Source: JBJEDU01 sp051872395 (GTDB taxonomy: Bacteria > Bacillota_I > Bacilli_A > RFN20 > CAG-826). From it: a stretch of 6,961 nt of DNA. Where the stretch lies: positions 1-6,961 of the forward strand of contig JBJEDU010000022.1 of the NCBI GenBank assembly GCA_051872395.1. The letters are read 5' to 3'. The position numbers were made by a program, and so were the translations under genes. Below the pieces are notes generated by a model. The model did not search any database. It worked only from the letters and a program-made list of their open reading frames with translations, and was not told where the DNA came from. Of the stretch, positions 5,227 through 6,961 are shown piece after piece (the first letter of the stretch is position 1; each line of letters begins with the position of its first letter).

Positions 5227-5879
5227 TTCTTTAAAATGTTCACCCTGTAAGCCATATCATCATGGGAAAATAAATATGATCCGGCAACTAAAATATCCAC
5301 TCCCGCAGACTTTGCTTTCAAACAAGTTTCTTCATTAATTCCACCATCAACTTCGATGAGTGTCTTTAAATTATTTTTATCGATATAATCACGTAATTGT
5401 TTAATTTTATCAGTGCTATTTTCTAAATATGATTGACCACCAAATCCAGGTTCAACAGACATGACTAACACTAAGTCAAGATGTTTTAAATATGGAAGTA
5501 TTTCTTTTACTTCAGTGTGAGGCTTAATCGATAATCCAGCTTTCACAGATTTTGAATGAATTTTATCAATTAAAGGAATGATTTCATCTTTATTCAAAGC
5601 TTCATAATGAAATGTAATAATATCCGCGCCTGAAGCAATGAATGAATCAACGTATTTTTCTGGATTAGTAATCATCAAATGGACATCATTTGGCATTTGT
5701 TTATTTTTAGAAATTGATTTTAAAAGAGGAATACCAAAAGAAATGTTATTAACAAAATGACCATCCATAACATCGAAATGAAGGTAATCCACTCCAGAGT
5801 TTTTTGCAAGAGTAATTTCTTCATCTAATCGCAAAAAATCCGCGGCTAATAATGAGATAGAAACCATTGTTTTTTTCAT
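5223..5879 (-). CDS. rpe: Ribulose-phosphate 3-epimerase
   Basis: This cytosolic TIM-barrel enzyme interconverts D-ribulose-5-phosphate and D-xylulose-5-phosphate in the pentose phosphate pathway. The 218-residue length is typical. Family motifs are all present: SISLLAADF (7-15), HFDVMDGHFV (34-43) with metal ligand His34 and catalytic Asp36, DVHLMI (65-70) with His67, VEPGFGGQ (142-149), and EVDGGIN (176-182) with the second catalytic Asp178. The start directly abuts the rsgA stop (TAA then ATG). AGGAGG at 5894-5889, within the last rsgA codons, is 9 nt from this ATG and 21 nt from Met5, so the first ATG is chosen. It ends with TGA overlapping the next ATG, which shows that TGA is a stop in this organism. 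Confidence 0.96.
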   Translation of the reverse strand: MKKTMVSISLLAADFLRLDEEITLAKNSGVDYLHFDVMDGHFVNNISFGIPLLKSISKNKQMPNDVHLMITNPEKYVDSFIASGADIITFHYEALNKDEIIPLIDKIHSKSVKAGLSIKPHTEVKEILPYLKHLDLVLVMSVEPGFGGQSYLENSTDKIKQLRDYIDKNNLKTLIEVDGGINEETCLKAKSAGVDILVAGSYLFSHDDMAYRVNILKK

Positions 5880-6752
5880 TTATTTTTTCCTCCTTTTATT
5901 TTCTTCAATAATTCTTTTAAGTAATGTCAAATATGTCTCGTAGGCTTCTTTTGGATAAATAGAATTATTGACCTCATCTATTACTTTACAACCACATGGT
6001 ATTTCATGCAAACAATTAGAATAATTACATTTTGGATAAAGTAAATCAAATCCTGGAAAAAAGTGAGATAAATCTAATGGAGTAATTTCTAATCTTAACG
6101 AAGAAAAACCAGGCGAATCAGCGAGATAACCGCCGCTGAAAGGGAGAAGAATAACTTCTTTGGTTTGGTGTTTACCTCTTCCTAACGCATTAGAATATTC
6201 ACCAATTTCACGATTAAAAGATGAATCTAAACAATTGATTAAAGAAGATTTTCCAACGCCAGTTTGACCCATAAAGCATACACTTTTGCCTGTCACTAAT
6301 TGTTTGATTTTTGAAATATAATCTTCATTATATTTTGAAAAAGGCATGCAAGTAACATGACATTTGTCCATTATATTTTTAATATTTAAAAACTTATTAT
6401 AATCATCTTCATTATCAATTTTAGAAACAATTAATATTGAAGGAATATTATTAATGTTACTATAAGTTAAAAATTCAAACGCTAAATCTAAGGAAAATTC
6501 TGGTTTAGTTAAAGATAAGACAATAAATAATAAATCAATATTTGCAATAGAAGGACGAATCAGTTCATTCTTTCTTTCTAATATATCTTCAATAATTAAT
6601 TTTTCTTTCGAAAATAATACTCTATCTCCAACTTTGATTTCCTTATTATTGAAACGAATTTTTCCTCGTATTGAACAAATAAAAAGCGAATTATTTGAGA
6701 TAATATTATATTGACCCTTAATAAAAGAAGTTACAATTCCAATTTCGCTCAT
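5880..6752 (-). CDS. rsgA: RsgA, ribosome small-subunit-dependent GTPase (circularly permuted)
   Basis: RsgA helps late maturation of the 30S subunit by checking the decoding centre and hydrolysing GTP. The 290 residues show the family order: an N-terminal OB fold (about 1-65), then the permuted G domain with G4 first (SKID, 110-113), the P-loop GQTGVGKSS (162-170), the switch GRGKHQT (191-197) and DSPGF (212-216). The C-terminal zinc motif C-x4-C-x-H-x5-C follows (Cys242, Cys247, His249, Cys255). G4 has Ser in place of the usual Asn of NKxD; Bacillus YloQ also departs there (TKMD, as recalled), so activity is expected. The ATG shares its A with the TAA of the upstream kinase gene (TAATG). 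The only Shine-Dalgarno-like AAGGA is too far away (about 18 nt), so coupling is likely. Linkage to a PrkC-type kinase and rpe is common in Bacillota. Confidence 0.95.
   Translation of the reverse strand: MSEIGIVTSFIKGQYNIISNNSLFICSIRGKIRFNNKEIKVGDRVLFSKEKLIIEDILERKNELIRPSIANIDLLFIVLSLTKPEFSLDLAFEFLTYSNINNIPSILIVSKIDNEDDYNKFLNIKNIMDKCHVTCMPFSKYNEDYISKIKQLVTGKSVCFMGQTGVGKSSLINCLDSSFNREIGEYSNALGRGKHQTKEVILLPFSGGYLADSPGFSSLRLEITPLDLSHFFPGFDLLYPKCNYSNCLHEIPCGCKVIDEVNNSIYPKEAYETYLTLLKRIIEENKRRKK
5889..5894 (-). promoter_or_regulatory. Ribosome binding site of rpe inside the rsgA 3' end
   Basis: On the minus strand the bases are AGGAGG, 9 nt before the rpe ATG. They also encode the Arg-Arg of the basic RsgA tail (KRRKK), so coding and ribosome-binding functions share these bases. 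Confidence 0.8.
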
Positions 6753-6961
6753 TATTTAAAACCAAAAATCCTTTGGAAAAATCCTTTCTTTTCCTTGATG
6801 ACATCTTCATCTTTTAATTTCTTTAATTCTTCGTATATTTCCGAACAATTTTGATATCTTTCTTTTGGATTCTTTTTCGTCATTTTGTATATCATTTTGC
6901 ATACTTCATTTGGACAATCAACAATATATTTTTTTACCGATGGGAATTTTTCCTTTACATG
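6752..6961 (-). CDS. C-terminal end of a Ser/Thr protein kinase (5' part outside the window)
   Basis: The frame is open from the right edge to a TAA at 6752, giving the last 69 residues. The stretch VCKMIYKMTKKNPKERYQNCSE (visible residues 20-41) is the end of a Hanks-type kinase domain, where subdomain XI reads roughly L-x-K-M-x-x-K-x-P-x-x-R-Y; the Arg at visible position 35 is the invariant one. About 34 residues follow: a charged helix (EELKKLKDEDVIKEKKG) and then FFQRIFGFK. Position directly before rsgA and rpe is where prkC sits in Bacillus. Unlike PrkC, no transmembrane helix or extracellular PASTA repeats follow the kinase domain. The gene overlaps rsgA by 1 nt. The kinase call rests on its last subdomain and context only, because the catalytic motifs lie outside the window. 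Confidence 0.8.
   Translation of the reverse strand, partial: HVKEKFPSVKKYIVDCPNEVCKMIYKMTKKNPKERYQNCSEIYEELKKLKDEDVIKEKKGFFQRIFGFK

Overview
The window is AT-rich DNA from a low-GC Gram-positive (Bacillota-like) bacterium. The supporting signs are strong AGGAGG-type ribosome binding sites, the GlgC/GlgD pair of ADP-glucose pyrophosphorylase subunits, and the kinase-rsgA-rpe cluster close to rpmB, an arrangement known from Bacillus and relatives. All visible tryptophans are TGG and rpe ends on TGA, so the standard bacterial code is in use; this argues against a TGA=Trp mycoplasma. An uncultured gut Bacilli, Erysipelotrichia or Acholeplasma-like lineage would fit, but the genus cannot be fixed from this sequence.

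Layout: (1) 1-1778, minus strand: glgC then glgD (glgD cut by the left edge), a glycogen-synthesis operon. (2) 1779-1971: an AT-rich divergent promoter region. (3) 1972-4268, plus strand: four tightly packed genes: dCMP deaminase, folD, a 197-residue protein that I read as a highly divergent ThyX (flavin-dependent thymidylate synthase) homologue, and a small two-helix membrane protein with a PH-like tail. (4) 4330-4512, plus strand: rpmB (ribosomal protein bL28) with its own promoter. It ends at a symmetrical hairpin (4536-4564) that can serve as terminator for both strands. (5) 4567-6961, minus strand: the 3' end of a Ser/Thr protein kinase gene (cut by the right edge), rsgA, rpe and a six-helix membrane protein of unknown function, all overlapping or abutting.

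The most interesting part is region 3. dCMP deaminase makes dUMP, FolD handles methylene-tetrahydrofolate, and the third protein keeps the spacing and several nucleotide- and flavin-site residues of ThyX while lacking the canonical RHRxxS signature. Together they look like a compact dTMP-synthesis module whose last enzyme is non-canonical. The other regions are mostly core metabolism and translation. Their oddities are a kinase ending without a transmembrane/PASTA region, an unknown membrane protein in the slot usually held by the thiN/yloS genes, a compact FolD, and a small repeat cluster at the glgC stop codon. No tRNA, rRNA, CRISPR, IS element or attachment site was seen, and no gene-free stretch exceeds 200 bases.
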